A stretch of DNA of 64,000 bases from the NCBI RefSeq assembly GCF_001028175.1, contig NZ_AEJF01000165.1:22334-86333 (forward strand), given 5' to 3'. This stretch comes from Caballeronia mineralivorans PML1(12) (GTDB lineage Bacteria > Pseudomonadota > Gammaproteobacteria > Burkholderiales > Burkholderiaceae). The notes under the pieces are model-generated. The model made no database searches. It was not told the DNA's origin and saw nothing but the letters and a program-made list of their open reading frames with translations. Shown piece after piece: positions 8,771 through 17,722 of the stretch; the stretch's first letter is position 1; the number at the start of each line of letters is the position of its first letter. The position numbers and the translations under genes are program-made.

Positions 8771-8827
8771 AACCGCAATAAAACCGCAATAAAACCGCAA
8801 TAAAACCGCAATAAAACCGCAATAAAA
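8762..8827. repeat. Six perfect tandem copies of an 11-bp unit spanning a stop codon
   Basis: CCGCAATAAAA is repeated six times without a mismatch (8762-8772 through 8817-8827). The first copy supplies the last two sense codons and the TAA stop of the Sel1 gene, and because 11 is not a multiple of three the array places TAA in all three frames downstream. It ends next to the terminator of the opposing rodA operon. Confidence 0.95.
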
Positions 8828-8860
8828 CAAAAGCCCGCGATGAAAACATCATCGCGGGCT
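8821..8860 (-). terminator. Rho-independent terminator of the mre-mrdA-rodA operon
   Basis: A perfect 12-bp stem (8832-8843 with 8849-8860, AGCCCGCGATGA) with a 5-base loop. On the minus strand it is followed by TTTGTTTTATT, a proper U tract, so it terminates the leftward operon ending with rodA at 8893. The plus strand has no U tract after it. Confidence 0.85.
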
Positions 8861-8892
8861 TGGCTGTAACAACGTGTGATTTGGAGAAACCC

Positions 8893-10050
8893 CTAGCCTT
8901 TCATCAGTCGCTTTTGCCGCGACACGCTCATGATGAGCCCGACCGCGACGCCGAGGGTCGTGAGCGCGGTTCCTCCGTAACTCATGAACGGCAGCGGTAC
9001 ACCGACCACCGGCAGAATCCCGCTCACCATCCCGATGTTCACGAACGCGTAAGTAAAGAACGCCATGGTCAGCGACCCGGCCAGCAAGCGTCCAAACAAG
9101 GTGGCCCCGTTCGCCGCGATAAACAGCCCTCGCGCGATCAAGGCCATGTAGAGAAAGAGCAGCACGAGCCCACCCACGAGCCCGAATTCCTCCGAAAACA
9201 CCGCGAAAATGAAGTCGGTATGTTTCTCGGGGATGAACTCCAGATGCGCCTGCGTTCCCTTTAGCCAGCCTTTTCCGAAGGTCCCGCCCGAGCCAATCGC
9301 AATCACGGCCTGAATGGTGTGAAAGCCCTTGCCGAGCGGATCGGAGGTGGGGTCGAGCAGGGTACAGATACGGTGCTTCTGGTAGTCGTGCATCAGCGGC
9401 CAGTTCACTTCCGGCTGGCAAATCCGCTCCTGGAATACACCGATACTCGCGACTACCATCACAGCCGCAACGAGAATCGGCACGATCAGCTTGAAACTCA
9501 AGCCCGCGAAATAGATCACGAAGAGGCCCGCGGCGAACACCAGCACGGCGGTGCCGAGGTCCGGCTGCTTGGCGATTATCGCCACCGGCAGGATCAGGAT
9601 CACGAAGCCGACGATGTAATCCCACCAGCGGATGCCGCCCTCACGCCGCTGGAAATACCAGGCGAGCATGAGCGGCATCGCGATCTTCATGATCTCCGAG
9701 GGCTGGATCACCACGCCCACGTTCAGCCAGCGTTTCGCGCCTTTGCGGGTCAGCCCGAACGTGGCGACCGCGATCAGCAGCGCCATACCGATGGTATAAA
9801 GCGGCACGGCGAAGCGCATCAGCGTGGGCGGCGGCACGTTGGCGAGAATCCACATCAACCCGAACGTCAGCATGATGTTGCGCAACTGGTCTTCCACACG
9901 GCCCGGGACATCGAGACTCGCGCTATACAGTGTCACGATGCCCACGCACAGCAGCAAGAACACGATCAGCGCGAGCGGTTTGTCGAAGCCCGCGAACAAG
10001 CGCTTCGTGCGTTCGAGCCAGACGCGCTTGTCGAATTGCAGTGCTTGCAT
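8893..10050 (-). CDS. rodA: Rod shape-determining SEDS glycosyltransferase RodA
   Basis: 385 residues with ten or so transmembrane helices. SEDS signatures are present: KRWLNVGVVIQPSEIMK, IIAKQPDLGTAVLVFAAG, the periplasmic catalytic-loop region around the EKHTDFIFAVFSEE segment, and the C-terminal VPLPFMSYGGTAL. RodA polymerises lipid II glycan strands for side-wall growth together with PBP2, encoded immediately upstream with a 12-base gap. It is the last gene of the mreB-mreC-mreD-mrdA-rodA operon and is followed by a strong terminator. Confidence 0.97.
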   Translation of the reverse strand: MQALQFDKRVWLERTKRLFAGFDKPLALIVFLLLCVGIVTLYSASLDVPGRVEDQLRNIMLTFGLMWILANVPPPTLMRFAVPLYTIGMALLIAVATFGLTRKGAKRWLNVGVVIQPSEIMKIAMPLMLAWYFQRREGGIRWWDYIVGFVILILPVAIIAKQPDLGTAVLVFAAGLFVIYFAGLSFKLIVPILVAAVMVVASIGVFQERICQPEVNWPLMHDYQKHRICTLLDPTSDPLGKGFHTIQAVIAIGSGGTFGKGWLKGTQAHLEFIPEKHTDFIFAVFSEEFGLVGGLVLLFLYMALIARGLFIAANGATLFGRLLAGSLTMAFFTYAFVNIGMVSGILPVVGVPLPFMSYGGTALTTLGVAVGLIMSVSRQKRLMKG

Positions 10051-10062
10051 GGCGATTCTCCT

Positions 10063-12483
10063 TTACTCGTCGATGCCGCCAGACGGCGTCAACGTCTGGA
10101 TGGCGCCTTTGCCGGTGTTGCGGGGAATTGCGGCAGTCGGCGCGGGTTCCTTCGGCGGCGGTGGCGGCGGTGTCGGTGCGGCGGGGGCCTTGCGGGGCTC
10201 GGCGGTGCGGGTGGCTTCCTTCGCGATGGCCACAGCCGGCGCTTTCGATGCAGTTGCTGGCCGCGCTATTTCCCGCGCTTCCGTCGCGATAGGCGGGATC
10301 GGCACGCGCGGCGCTTCGAGCGCGCGCAACATGCTCGGTGTGACGGGAACGGCGGATGCCGCCGAGGCGCCCGACGCAGCTTCGGCTCCGCTGCTTGCCG
10401 AGGCAGCCGAATCGGACGCAGCAGCCCCAGCCGCCGCATCGGACGCCGCCAACGGCTTGAACGCCGGCGAGGCGGCCGTCACTGAAGCGGGCAGCGCTGC
10501 GTCCACGGGGCTTTGCGCGCCACCGATCACCGGAGCACCTGCATCTTCCGTCGCCGATGCCGCCGCTGCCACGGCCGCGGCTTCCGCACCGGGTTTCAGT
10601 TTGTCGACGAGATAATAATCGAGCACTTTGCGCGCGATCGGCCCGGCCGCTTCGGCGCCCCAGCCACCGTTTTCAACGATCAGCGCAACGGCGATGGTCG
10701 GATGATCCGCCGGTGCGAACGCGATAAACAACGCGTGATCGCGCAAATGTTCCGCTATCGCGCCGTGCGAATAATTCGCGCCTTGCAGCGAATAAACCTG
10801 CGCCGTCCCGGTTTTACCGGCCGCCACATACGGTGCGCCGCGGAAAATCTTGGCGCCCGTGCCGCTAGTGATCACCCCTTCCATCGCCCGTTTGATGAAG
10901 TCGACATCCGCTTGCTTGACGGCAATCTTGTCGCTCGGATCGCGCACGGTGATGCGTACCGCCTTGCTGATCGGATTCTCGACTTCCTTCACCAGGTGCG
11001 GTTTCATCACCACACCGTCGTTCGCAAGCGTAGCGGTCGCGTGCGCGAGTTGCAGGATCGTGAACGAGTTATAGCCCTGCCCGATACCTAGGCTGATCGT
11101 CTCGCCTTCATACCAGCGCTGCTGTTCCGGCTTCCGGTACGCCTTCTTTTTCCACTCGGTCGACGGAAGAATGCCGCGCGCTTCACCGTTGATATCGATA
11201 CCCGTGATCTGGCCGAATCCCCACGGCTTCATGAAACCGGCCATCGCATTCACGCCGAGATCGTGCGCGAGCATATAGAAATAGGTGTCGTTGGAGACCA
11301 CGATCGCGCGATTCATGTCGACCCAGCCTTGCCCTGCGCGCACGTCGTTGCGAAAGGTGTGGCCGCCGAACGTGTACGAACCCGGGTCCTGGAAACCCCA
11401 GCTAGTCGTGCGTTTGTGCAGCGTGAGCGCGGCGAGTGCCATGAACGGCTTGTAGGTGGAACCGGGCGGATACGTGCCGTGCAGCGGCCGGTTCAGCAGC
11501 GGGTGATCGGGCGAGTTGTTCAGCGAATCCCAGGTCTGCTGGTCGATGCCATCGACGAACGAATTCGGGTCGAAACTCGGTGCCGAGACAAACGCGAGCA
11601 CGTCGCCCGTTGAGGGTTCGATGGCGACCAACGCACCGCGCTTGTCCGCGAAGGCCTGTTCGGCGACCTGCTGCAAGCCGATATCGAGCGACAACACCAG
11701 GTTGTTCCCCGGTGTAGCTTGCGTGCGCGACAGCGTGCGCACCGGCCGGCCGCCTGCGGTGACTTCCACTTCCTCGAAGCCGGTCAAACCGTGCAGCTCC
11801 GTCTCGTAACTCTGCTCCACACCGATCTTGCCGATGTAGTCAGTACCCTTGTAATTGTTCGCGTCCAGACGCGCGTCGTAGTGATCGGTATCGGCGTCGT
11901 TCTGGTCGCTCGCTTCGTCGATGCGTTCCTGATCGCGCTGCGAAATCCGCCCGATATAGCCGATCACATGCGCCGCTGTCGGCCCAAGCGGATATTGCCG
12001 GAACAGCCGCGCGCGCACTTCCACGCCCGGAAAGCGGAACCGCTGCGCGGTGAAACGCGCGACTTCTTCGTCGGTGAGGCGCGTGCGGATGGGCAGGCTC
12101 TCGAAATTCTTCGAGTCCTCCAGCAGCTTTTTAAAGCGCCGCCGGTCGCGCTGATCGACGGGAATGACCGTCGCGATGCGATCGATTTCATCGTCGAGCG
12201 TGGTGTCGATCTTCGACGGCGTGATTTCCAGCGTGTACGCGGAATAGTTCTTCGCGAGGACCACGCCGTTGCGGTCCGTGATGATGCCGCGGTTCGGCAC
12301 GATCGGTGCGACGGAGATGCGGTTTTCATCGGCTTGCAGCGAGTATTTGCTGAAATGCCAGACCTGCAGATACAGGAACCGCACGCCGATCAGCCCGAAG
12401 CAGACGAACACGAACAGGCCGGCGGCAGCCACACGCAGGCGAAACTTCGATAACTGTTGTTCGGCGTTCTGAAATTCGGTCAT
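10063..12483 (-). CDS. mrdA: Penicillin-binding protein 2 (elongasome transpeptidase) with long C-terminal tail
   Basis: 806 residues. An N-terminal membrane anchor (about residues 17-40) is followed by the PBP dimerisation domain (RGIITDRNGVVLA) and the transpeptidase domain with all three catalytic motifs: STYK (PPGSTYKPF), SND (VVSNDTYFY) and KTGT (AAGKTGTAQV). E. coli PBP2 is 633 residues; here about 165 extra C-terminal residues form an Ala/Pro/Ser-rich low-complexity tail including a run of seven prolines. PBP2 cross-links peptidoglycan during elongation with RodA. The tail is periplasmic by topology; its role is unknown. Confidence 0.96.
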   Translation of the reverse strand: MTEFQNAEQQLSKFRLRVAAAGLFVFVCFGLIGVRFLYLQVWHFSKYSLQADENRISVAPIVPNRGIITDRNGVVLAKNYSAYTLEITPSKIDTTLDDEIDRIATVIPVDQRDRRRFKKLLEDSKNFESLPIRTRLTDEEVARFTAQRFRFPGVEVRARLFRQYPLGPTAAHVIGYIGRISQRDQERIDEASDQNDADTDHYDARLDANNYKGTDYIGKIGVEQSYETELHGLTGFEEVEVTAGGRPVRTLSRTQATPGNNLVLSLDIGLQQVAEQAFADKRGALVAIEPSTGDVLAFVSAPSFDPNSFVDGIDQQTWDSLNNSPDHPLLNRPLHGTYPPGSTYKPFMALAALTLHKRTTSWGFQDPGSYTFGGHTFRNDVRAGQGWVDMNRAIVVSNDTYFYMLAHDLGVNAMAGFMKPWGFGQITGIDINGEARGILPSTEWKKKAYRKPEQQRWYEGETISLGIGQGYNSFTILQLAHATATLANDGVVMKPHLVKEVENPISKAVRITVRDPSDKIAVKQADVDFIKRAMEGVITSGTGAKIFRGAPYVAAGKTGTAQVYSLQGANYSHGAIAEHLRDHALFIAFAPADHPTIAVALIVENGGWGAEAAGPIARKVLDYYLVDKLKPGAEAAAVAAAASATEDAGAPVIGGAQSPVDAALPASVTAASPAFKPLAASDAAAGAAASDSAASASSGAEAASGASAASAVPVTPSMLRALEAPRVPIPPIATEAREIARPATASKAPAVAIAKEATRTAEPRKAPAAPTPPPPPPKEPAPTAAIPRNTGKGAIQTLTPSGGIDE

Positions 12484-12553
12484 GCAATCTTCGCGGGGAG
12501 CGCGTGTGTGGCCCAGGTGGCGTGCAGCAGTTGCGGCAGGCGCTTGAATCTAC

Positions 12554-13066
12554 TCAGATGGGGCGCGTGTCGTCGGGATCGGTTGCTCGGCGCTGCGGAA
12601 TCAGCAGCAGGAAACTCGCGAGCGGCCACAAAATGGCTTCCACGAACCCGTCGATCAGATAGCCCCAACCGGGAAACGCCGCGCCCGTCAGCAGGCGGAT
12701 CACGAACGGCACGATTTGCGCGCCGATCAGCAAGGGCGCGACCACGAACGTTTGCACCGGCAGAGACATCCACAATACGCGCCTGTGAATCGTGATGGCG
12801 CCATACGACAACAGCGTATACGCCAGCGCGTGCTCACCGAGCAGGCTGGCATTGTGAACGTCCATGAGCATGCCGAGCATGAACGCGATACCCATGCCCA
12901 CACGACGCGGCTGGTGAACGTTCCAGAACAGCAGCACGAGCGCGACGAAATCGGGGATGCCGAAGGTCCGGCCCCACGGCATCAGGTTCAGCAGGAACGC
13001 AGTGGCCAGACTGAACGTAATGAAGTACGGATTGACCGGCTGCAGGATGTATTGCGGACGGTTCAT
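12554..13066 (-). CDS. mreD: Rod shape-determining protein MreD
   Basis: 170 residues with five to six predicted transmembrane helices and the MreD-type segment PDFVALVLLFWNVHQPRRVGMG followed by a GMLMDVHNASLLGEHAL motif. The start codon overlaps the mreC stop (ATGA), showing translational coupling. MreD is an inner-membrane partner of MreC in the elongasome. About 70 bases separate it from mrdA. Confidence 0.93.
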   Translation of the reverse strand: MNRPQYILQPVNPYFITFSLATAFLLNLMPWGRTFGIPDFVALVLLFWNVHQPRRVGMGIAFMLGMLMDVHNASLLGEHALAYTLLSYGAITIHRRVLWMSLPVQTFVVAPLLIGAQIVPFVIRLLTGAAFPGWGYLIDGFVEAILWPLASFLLLIPQRRATDPDDTRPI

Positions 13067-14181
13067 GGTGCGGCTCCGGGCGCGGGCTTGCGGGCAGGTT
13101 CAGCTTTCCTCGCGTGCTCGGATTTTTCAGGTTTCTTCGCGGCGGCGGGCTCGGTTTTCTTCGCGACGGCAGCCGGTTCCGGGTTTTTCGTAGCAGCGGC
13201 GGCCGTGGCGGTGGGCGTACTCGCCGCATTCGCGGTCGCGGTCGCGCTGGCGCTTTTCGCCGCGGCTGCCTTGCCTTTCTTGCCCTTGCTGTCCTTCGCT
13301 TCCTTGGCTGCAGCCGCTGCTTCGACTTCTTCAGGATTTGGCGGCTGGTTGATCTCGTAATGCAGCACGAGCAACTGACGCGCACCGCGCACCGGCGCGA
13401 TCGGCAGGCAGACCACGCGGGCGAATGCGGTATCGGCTTGTTTATCCACGCGAACCACTTTCGCCACGGGCAACCCCGGCGGATAAATGCCGTCCAGGCC
13501 GCTCGTCACGAGTTCGTCGCCGGTTTGCACGTCGGCGCTGATCGGCACGAAACGCAGGTCGAGCGTGTCGCCCTTCGGCGTGCCGTAGATCACGCTGCGC
13601 AAACCGGTCCGCACGATTTGCACGGGCACGGCCTGATCCTTGTCGGAGAGCAGCGTCACTTCCGATTGCAGCGGGAACACGCGAGTGACCTGCCCGATCA
13701 CGCCGTCTTCGTTGACCACCGGCGCGCCGTTCTGGATGCCCTGTTGCGCACCCTTGCCGATCACGACTTTTTGCGTGAAAGGATCGCGAGTGTCGTACTG
13801 GACTTCGACCGGCGTGGTTTGCGTGCTCGCGCGCGAGCCGAGCTGCAGCAGCGCGCGAAGATGCGCGTTCTCGGCGTTGAGCTGGGTCGCATCGCCCGCT
13901 TTCACCGACAACTCGAGGTTCTTTTCTTTCAGCTTGGTGTTTTCATTGCGCAGGGTTGCACTGGTGACGGCCAGATCGGCGGCGCCCATGAAAATGTCGC
14001 GTGGCACGAGCGCCGCGCGCTGTAGCGGATACAAACCCGCTCCCAGCACGCCGCGCACGATCTCGAGCGTGTTAAAGCGCGCGTCGGAGATCAGCAGGGC
14101 GAGGGCAAGCACCACGAAGAAGATCAATCGCGCGAGAGCGGATGGACCTTGCTTAAAAAGTGGCGGCGGACTGTATTCCAT
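13063..14181 (-). CDS. mreC: Rod shape-determining protein MreC with a Lys/Ala-rich tail
   Basis: 372 residues from the ATG at 14181 (MEYSPPPLFKQG, the usual beta-proteobacterial start); the frame is open to 14256 but lacks support. One transmembrane helix (LIFFVVLALALLISDARF) is followed by a coiled coil (LRNENTKLKEKNLELSVKAG) and the beta-barrel region with the conserved VIGQV, TLLSDKDQAVPV, GDELVTSGLDGIYPPGLPVA motifs. The last ~85 residues are a strongly basic, Lys/Ala/Pro-rich low-complexity tail not present in E. coli MreC. MreC activates PBP2/RodA from the periplasm. mreB lies about 200 bases upstream. Confidence 0.95.
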   Translation of the reverse strand: MEYSPPPLFKQGPSALARLIFFVVLALALLISDARFNTLEIVRGVLGAGLYPLQRAALVPRDIFMGAADLAVTSATLRNENTKLKEKNLELSVKAGDATQLNAENAHLRALLQLGSRASTQTTPVEVQYDTRDPFTQKVVIGKGAQQGIQNGAPVVNEDGVIGQVTRVFPLQSEVTLLSDKDQAVPVQIVRTGLRSVIYGTPKGDTLDLRFVPISADVQTGDELVTSGLDGIYPPGLPVAKVVRVDKQADTAFARVVCLPIAPVRGARQLLVLHYEINQPPNPEEVEAAAAAKEAKDSKGKKGKAAAAKSASATATANAASTPTATAAAATKNPEPAAVAKKTEPAAAKKPEKSEHARKAEPARKPAPGAAP

Positions 14182-14262
14182 GGTCGGCGCCGAGGGCGTG
14201 ATCGGTTGGTTCGATGCTGCGGGTCCGCGTGGAAACGCGGCCCTGCCCAGCGCCATTCACAC

Positions 14263-14284
14263 CGGCCCGGTTAAAGCCGGGCCG
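14263..14284 (-). other. GC-rich hairpin in the mreB-mreC intergenic space
   Basis: Perfect 8-bp arms CGGCCCGG (14263-14270) and CCGGGCCG (14277-14284) with a 6-base loop. No U tract follows on either strand, so it is not a typical terminator. It could set mRNA stability or partial read-through between mreB and mreC. Confidence 0.4.
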
Positions 14285-14380
14285 AATGAACGATTGCGCG
14301 AGTCGCATATTACGCGCACGTCGCAGTCGGTGCATTGAGCGAGTGCGTGCTGTTGGCGCCTTCGTGAAAGGCGTCAAGGC

Positions 14381-15424
14381 TTACTCGTAGGAGAAGATGC
14401 TGCCGAGCTTGTCCATGCGTTCGAGCGCCATGCCCGAACCGCGTACGACGCACGTCAGCGGATCTTCAGCGACGAGCACTGGCAAGCCGGTCTCTTCCGC
14501 CAGCAGCCGGTCGAGATCGCGCAGCAACGCGCCACCGCCGGTCAGCATCATGCCGCGCTCGGCAATGTCGGCGCCTAGTTCCGGCGGCGTCTGTTCCAGC
14601 GCGATTTTCACCGACGAGACGATCTGGTTCAGCGGATCGGTCAGTGCTTCGAGAATTTCGTTGCTCGAAATGGTGAAGCTGCGCGGAATGCCCTCCGAAA
14701 GATTACGGCCCTTGACTTCCATCTCCTTGACTTCGGAGCCCGGGAAAGCCGAACCGATTTCTTTCTTGATCGCTTCAGCCGTCTGCTCGCCGATCAACAT
14801 GCCGTAATTGCGACGGATGTAATTGACGATGGCTTCGTCGAACTTGTCGCCGCCCACGCGCACCGAACCCTTGTACACGATACCGCCGAGCGAAATCACA
14901 CCCACTTCGGTCGTGCCGCCGCCGATGTCGACGACCATGGAGCCTGTTGCCTCGGACACCGGCAAGCCGGCGCCAATGGCCGCTGCCATGGGTTCCTCGA
15001 TCAGGTACACCTGCGACGCGCCGGCGCCATGTGCCGCTTCCTTGATGGCGCGGCGCTCGACCTGGGTCGAACCGCACGGCACGCAGATGATGATGCGCGG
15101 CGAAGGCGAGAACATCCGCGATTCATGCGCAGTCTTGATGAACTGCTTGATCATCTGCTCCGTGACGGTGAAGTCGGCAATAACGCCGTCCTTCATCGGC
15201 CGGATGGCTTCAATGTTGCCCGGCACTTTGCCGAGCATCTGCTTCGCTTCGCGGCCGACGGCCTGAATGGTTTTCTTGCCATTCGGACCGCCTTCCTGGC
15301 GGATGGAAACCACCGATGGCTCGTCAAGGACGATGCCCTTGCCCCGCATGTAGATCAGCGTGTTGGCGGTGCCGAGATCAATCGCCAGATCGTTTGAAAA
15401 GTAGCTGCGCAAAAAACCGAACAT
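14381..15424 (-). CDS. mreB: Actin-like rod shape-determining protein MreB
   Basis: 347 residues, the normal MreB length. Actin-fold ATP-binding motifs are intact: DLAIDLGTANTLIY (phosphate 1), VVDIGGGTTEVGVISLGG (phosphate 2) and LTGGGALLRDLD (adenosine). The amphipathic start MFGFLRSYFS binds the membrane. MreB filaments organise side-wall synthesis by MreC, MreD, PBP2 and RodA encoded downstream. The gene diverges from gatCAB across a 366-base region. Confidence 0.98.
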   Translation of the reverse strand: MFGFLRSYFSNDLAIDLGTANTLIYMRGKGIVLDEPSVVSIRQEGGPNGKKTIQAVGREAKQMLGKVPGNIEAIRPMKDGVIADFTVTEQMIKQFIKTAHESRMFSPSPRIIICVPCGSTQVERRAIKEAAHGAGASQVYLIEEPMAAAIGAGLPVSEATGSMVVDIGGGTTEVGVISLGGIVYKGSVRVGGDKFDEAIVNYIRRNYGMLIGEQTAEAIKKEIGSAFPGSEVKEMEVKGRNLSEGIPRSFTISSNEILEALTDPLNQIVSSVKIALEQTPPELGADIAERGMMLTGGGALLRDLDRLLAEETGLPVLVAEDPLTCVVRGSGMALERMDKLGSIFSYE

Positions 15425-15790
15425 TCAAAATCCTGTCTCGCTGGGAGCCGTGCCTCGCTTCGAGCGCCAAAGGACGGCAGCGGAAAAAATGACAGCCTGC
15501 AGCGAGACCCATTTTTGGCCGCGCAAATTGCAAGACTGCGAAGAAATCTACCGGAGGATGCAAGCGAACCAGGCGGGCACTTTTCTTAAAATTCTGTAAC
15601 TAAGAACAGGCCGCTGGTAAGTCGATCCGGATTTGGGTCGAACGCGTAATGATACCTTATAATTTTGGGGTGTTCGAAGGAAAAGGACGGTACATTTTGC
15701 CATCGTCAAGCCTGCTTTTCAGGGCTCCTTTATCTCGAATTGCAGTGGCGCTCTTTGCTAGCGCGTAAGTTGAAAAAAACCGGTGATCGA
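15425..15790. promoter_or_regulatory. Divergent regulatory region between mreB and gatC
   Basis: No gene in 366 bases. A consensus -10 TATAAT lies at 15658-15663 on the plus strand, 128 bases upstream of gatC, with a weak -35 candidate (TTGGGT, 15633-15638, 19-base spacing). An mreB promoter must also lie here on the minus strand, but no hexamer pair is convincing. Confidence 0.5.
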
Positions 15791-16096
15791 ATGTCCCTGA
15801 CCCTGACCCTGACCGATGTAAAACGCATTGCCCACCTCGCGCGGCTCGAATTGCCCGAGCACGAGGCCGAACCCACGCTGGCGCGGCTGAACGACTTCTT
15901 CGGTCTCGTCGAGCAAATGCAGGCGGTGGATACCACCGGTATCGAACCGCTTGCGCACCCGATCGAGCAGATCGAGAAAGCCGAGCTGCGTTTGCGAAAC
16001 GACGCCGTTACAGAGCAAGTAGACCGTGAAGAGTTCCAGCGGCCCGCGCCGGCCGTGCGCGACGGGCTGTATCTCGTGCCTAAGGTGATCGAATAA
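15791..16096 (+). CDS. gatC: Asp-tRNA(Asn)/Glu-tRNA(Gln) amidotransferase subunit GatC
   Basis: 101 residues from the ATG at 15791; the upstream open frame to 15665 has no GatC similarity. Shows the GatC pattern DVKRIAHLARLELPE, LNDFFGLVEQMQAVDTTGIEPLAHP and the late LRNDAVTEQ...PAVRDGLYLVPKVIE. GatC stabilises the GatA-GatB complex that amidates misacylated Glu-tRNA(Gln) or Asp-tRNA(Asn). Its final codons and stop are part of a 12-bp tandem repeat. Confidence 0.95.
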   Translation: MSLTLTLTDVKRIAHLARLELPEHEAEPTLARLNDFFGLVEQMQAVDTTGIEPLAHPIEQIEKAELRLRNDAVTEQVDREEFQRPAPAVRDGLYLVPKVIE

Positions 16097-16125
16097 GTGA
16101 AGTGATCGAATAAGTGATCGAATGA
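16085..16125 (+). repeat. 12-bp repeat duplicating the gatC stop codon
   Basis: GTGATCGAATAA encodes the last three residues and stop of gatC (16085-16096); after five bases it recurs exactly (16102-16113) and then directly again as GTGATCGAATGA (16114-16125). Each copy keeps the Val-Ile-Glu-stop wording. Confidence 0.9.
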
Positions 16126-16228
16126 ACGTCGCGCCTTGAGCCCATGCACGACTCCAGGCAAGGGCAACGCAATATACGCACGAAAACTAAAAGGCGCGCG
16201 GGACGCGGCGCCCCTCAGGAAGAACGCA

Positions 16229-17722
16229 ATGCATCAAAAAAGCTTGACCGAACTGCGCGCGGCACTCGACGCAAAAACCCTCTCCGCCGTCGAACTTGCG
16301 CAGCTCTTTTTGCAGCGCATCGAAGCCGCGAAGAATCTCAACGCGTTCATCAGCGTCGACCACGACCTCACGCTCGCCCAGGCCAAAGCTGCAGATACGC
16401 TGATCGCCAAAGGCGAAACAGGCGTGCTGACTGGCCTGCCGATCGCGCATAAAGACGTGTTTGTCACGCGTGGCTGGACCTCGACGGCCGGCTCGAAGAT
16501 GCTCGCCAACTACACGAGCCCATTCGATGCCACGGTCGTCGACCGCCTCAAGAATGCAGGCGTGGTGACGCTCGGCAAGACCAATATGGACGAATTCGCG
16601 ATGGGTTCGTCGAACGAGAATTCGTATTTCGGTCCCGTTAAAAACCCTTGGGATTTGAAAGCTGTTCCGGGCGGATCGTCGGGTGGCTCGGCTGCGGCCG
16701 TCGCTGCGCGCCTCGCGCCCGCTGCCACCGGCACGGACACCGGCGGCTCGATTCGCCAGCCCGCGTCGTTCACCGGCATCACCGGAATCAAGCCCACGTA
16801 CGGCCGCGTTTCGCGTTACGGCATGATCGCGTTCGCGTCGTCGCTCGATCAGGGCGGACCGATGGCCCGCAGTGCCGCGGATTGCGCGCTGCTGCTCAAC
16901 GCGATTGCGTCGTTCGATCCGCGCGACTCGACCAGCCTCCAGCGCGAGGACGAAGATTACACGCGCTATCTCGGCCAGCGCTGGTCCGGCGACGATGCGG
17001 CCAAACCGCTCGCCGGCTTGCGCATCGGCTTGCCGAAGGAGTTCTTCGGAGAGGGCTTGAGCGCTGAAGTGCGCAGCGCCATCGACGTCGCCTTGAAGCA
17101 ATACGAAGCGCTCGGCGCAACGCTGGTCGAGGTATCACTGCCGAAAACCGAGTTGTCGATTCCCGTGTACTACATCATCGCGCCGGCGGAAGCGTCGTCG
17201 AATCTATCGCGTTTCGATGGCGTGCGGTATGGACATCGCGCGGCCGAGTACACCGACTTGCTGGATATGTACAAGAAGTCGCGCGCCGAAGGTTTCGGGC
17301 CGGAAGTGAAGCGCCGGATTCTCGTCGGCGCGTACGTGCTGTCGCACGGCTATTACGACGCGTATTACCTTCAGGCGCAGAAAATCCGCCGCATCATCGC
17401 GCAGGATTTCCAGGAAGCGTTTAATCACTGCGATGTGATCATGGGGCCGGTAGCGCCATCGGTGGCATGGAACCTCGGTGAGAAAGCCGACGATCCCGTC
17501 CAGATGTATCTCGCCGATATCTACACGCTGTCGATCAGTCTCGCCGGCTTGCCGGGCATGAGCGTGCCGTGCGGCTTCGGCGCGGCCGGCAGCGCGCATT
17601 CCACGCGGCCGGTAGGCTTGCAGATTATTGGCAACTATTTCAACGAAGCCCGGTTGCTGCAGGTCGCCGACGCGTTTCAGCGCGCGAGCGACTGGCATTT
17701 GCAATCACCGGCAGGAGTATGA
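16229..17722 (+). CDS. gatA: Asp/Glu-tRNA amidotransferase subunit GatA
   Basis: 497 residues from the ATG at 16229, preceded by AGGA 7-8 bases upstream. The amidase-signature Ser-cisSer-Lys triad is visible: Lys in LPIAHKDVF, and the serines in GGSSGGSAAAVAA...TGTDTGGSIRQPA. GatA hydrolyses glutamine and channels ammonia to GatB. The gene stop overlaps the gatB start. Full length and typical. Confidence 0.98.
   Translation: MHQKSLTELRAALDAKTLSAVELAQLFLQRIEAAKNLNAFISVDHDLTLAQAKAADTLIAKGETGVLTGLPIAHKDVFVTRGWTSTAGSKMLANYTSPFDATVVDRLKNAGVVTLGKTNMDEFAMGSSNENSYFGPVKNPWDLKAVPGGSSGGSAAAVAARLAPAATGTDTGGSIRQPASFTGITGIKPTYGRVSRYGMIAFASSLDQGGPMARSAADCALLLNAIASFDPRDSTSLQREDEDYTRYLGQRWSGDDAAKPLAGLRIGLPKEFFGEGLSAEVRSAIDVALKQYEALGATLVEVSLPKTELSIPVYYIIAPAEASSNLSRFDGVRYGHRAAEYTDLLDMYKKSRAEGFGPEVKRRILVGAYVLSHGYYDAYYLQAQKIRRIIAQDFQEAFNHCDVIMGPVAPSVAWNLGEKADDPVQMYLADIYTLSISLAGLPGMSVPCGFGAAGSAHSTRPVGLQIIGNYFNEARLLQVADAFQRASDWHLQSPAGV

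Noticed and set aside
9319..10485. 388-codon plus-strand frame opposite rodA and mrdA
   Set aside because: Long antisense frames are common in high-GC genes; its product is His/Arg-rich and the opposite strand encodes clear RodA and PBP2.
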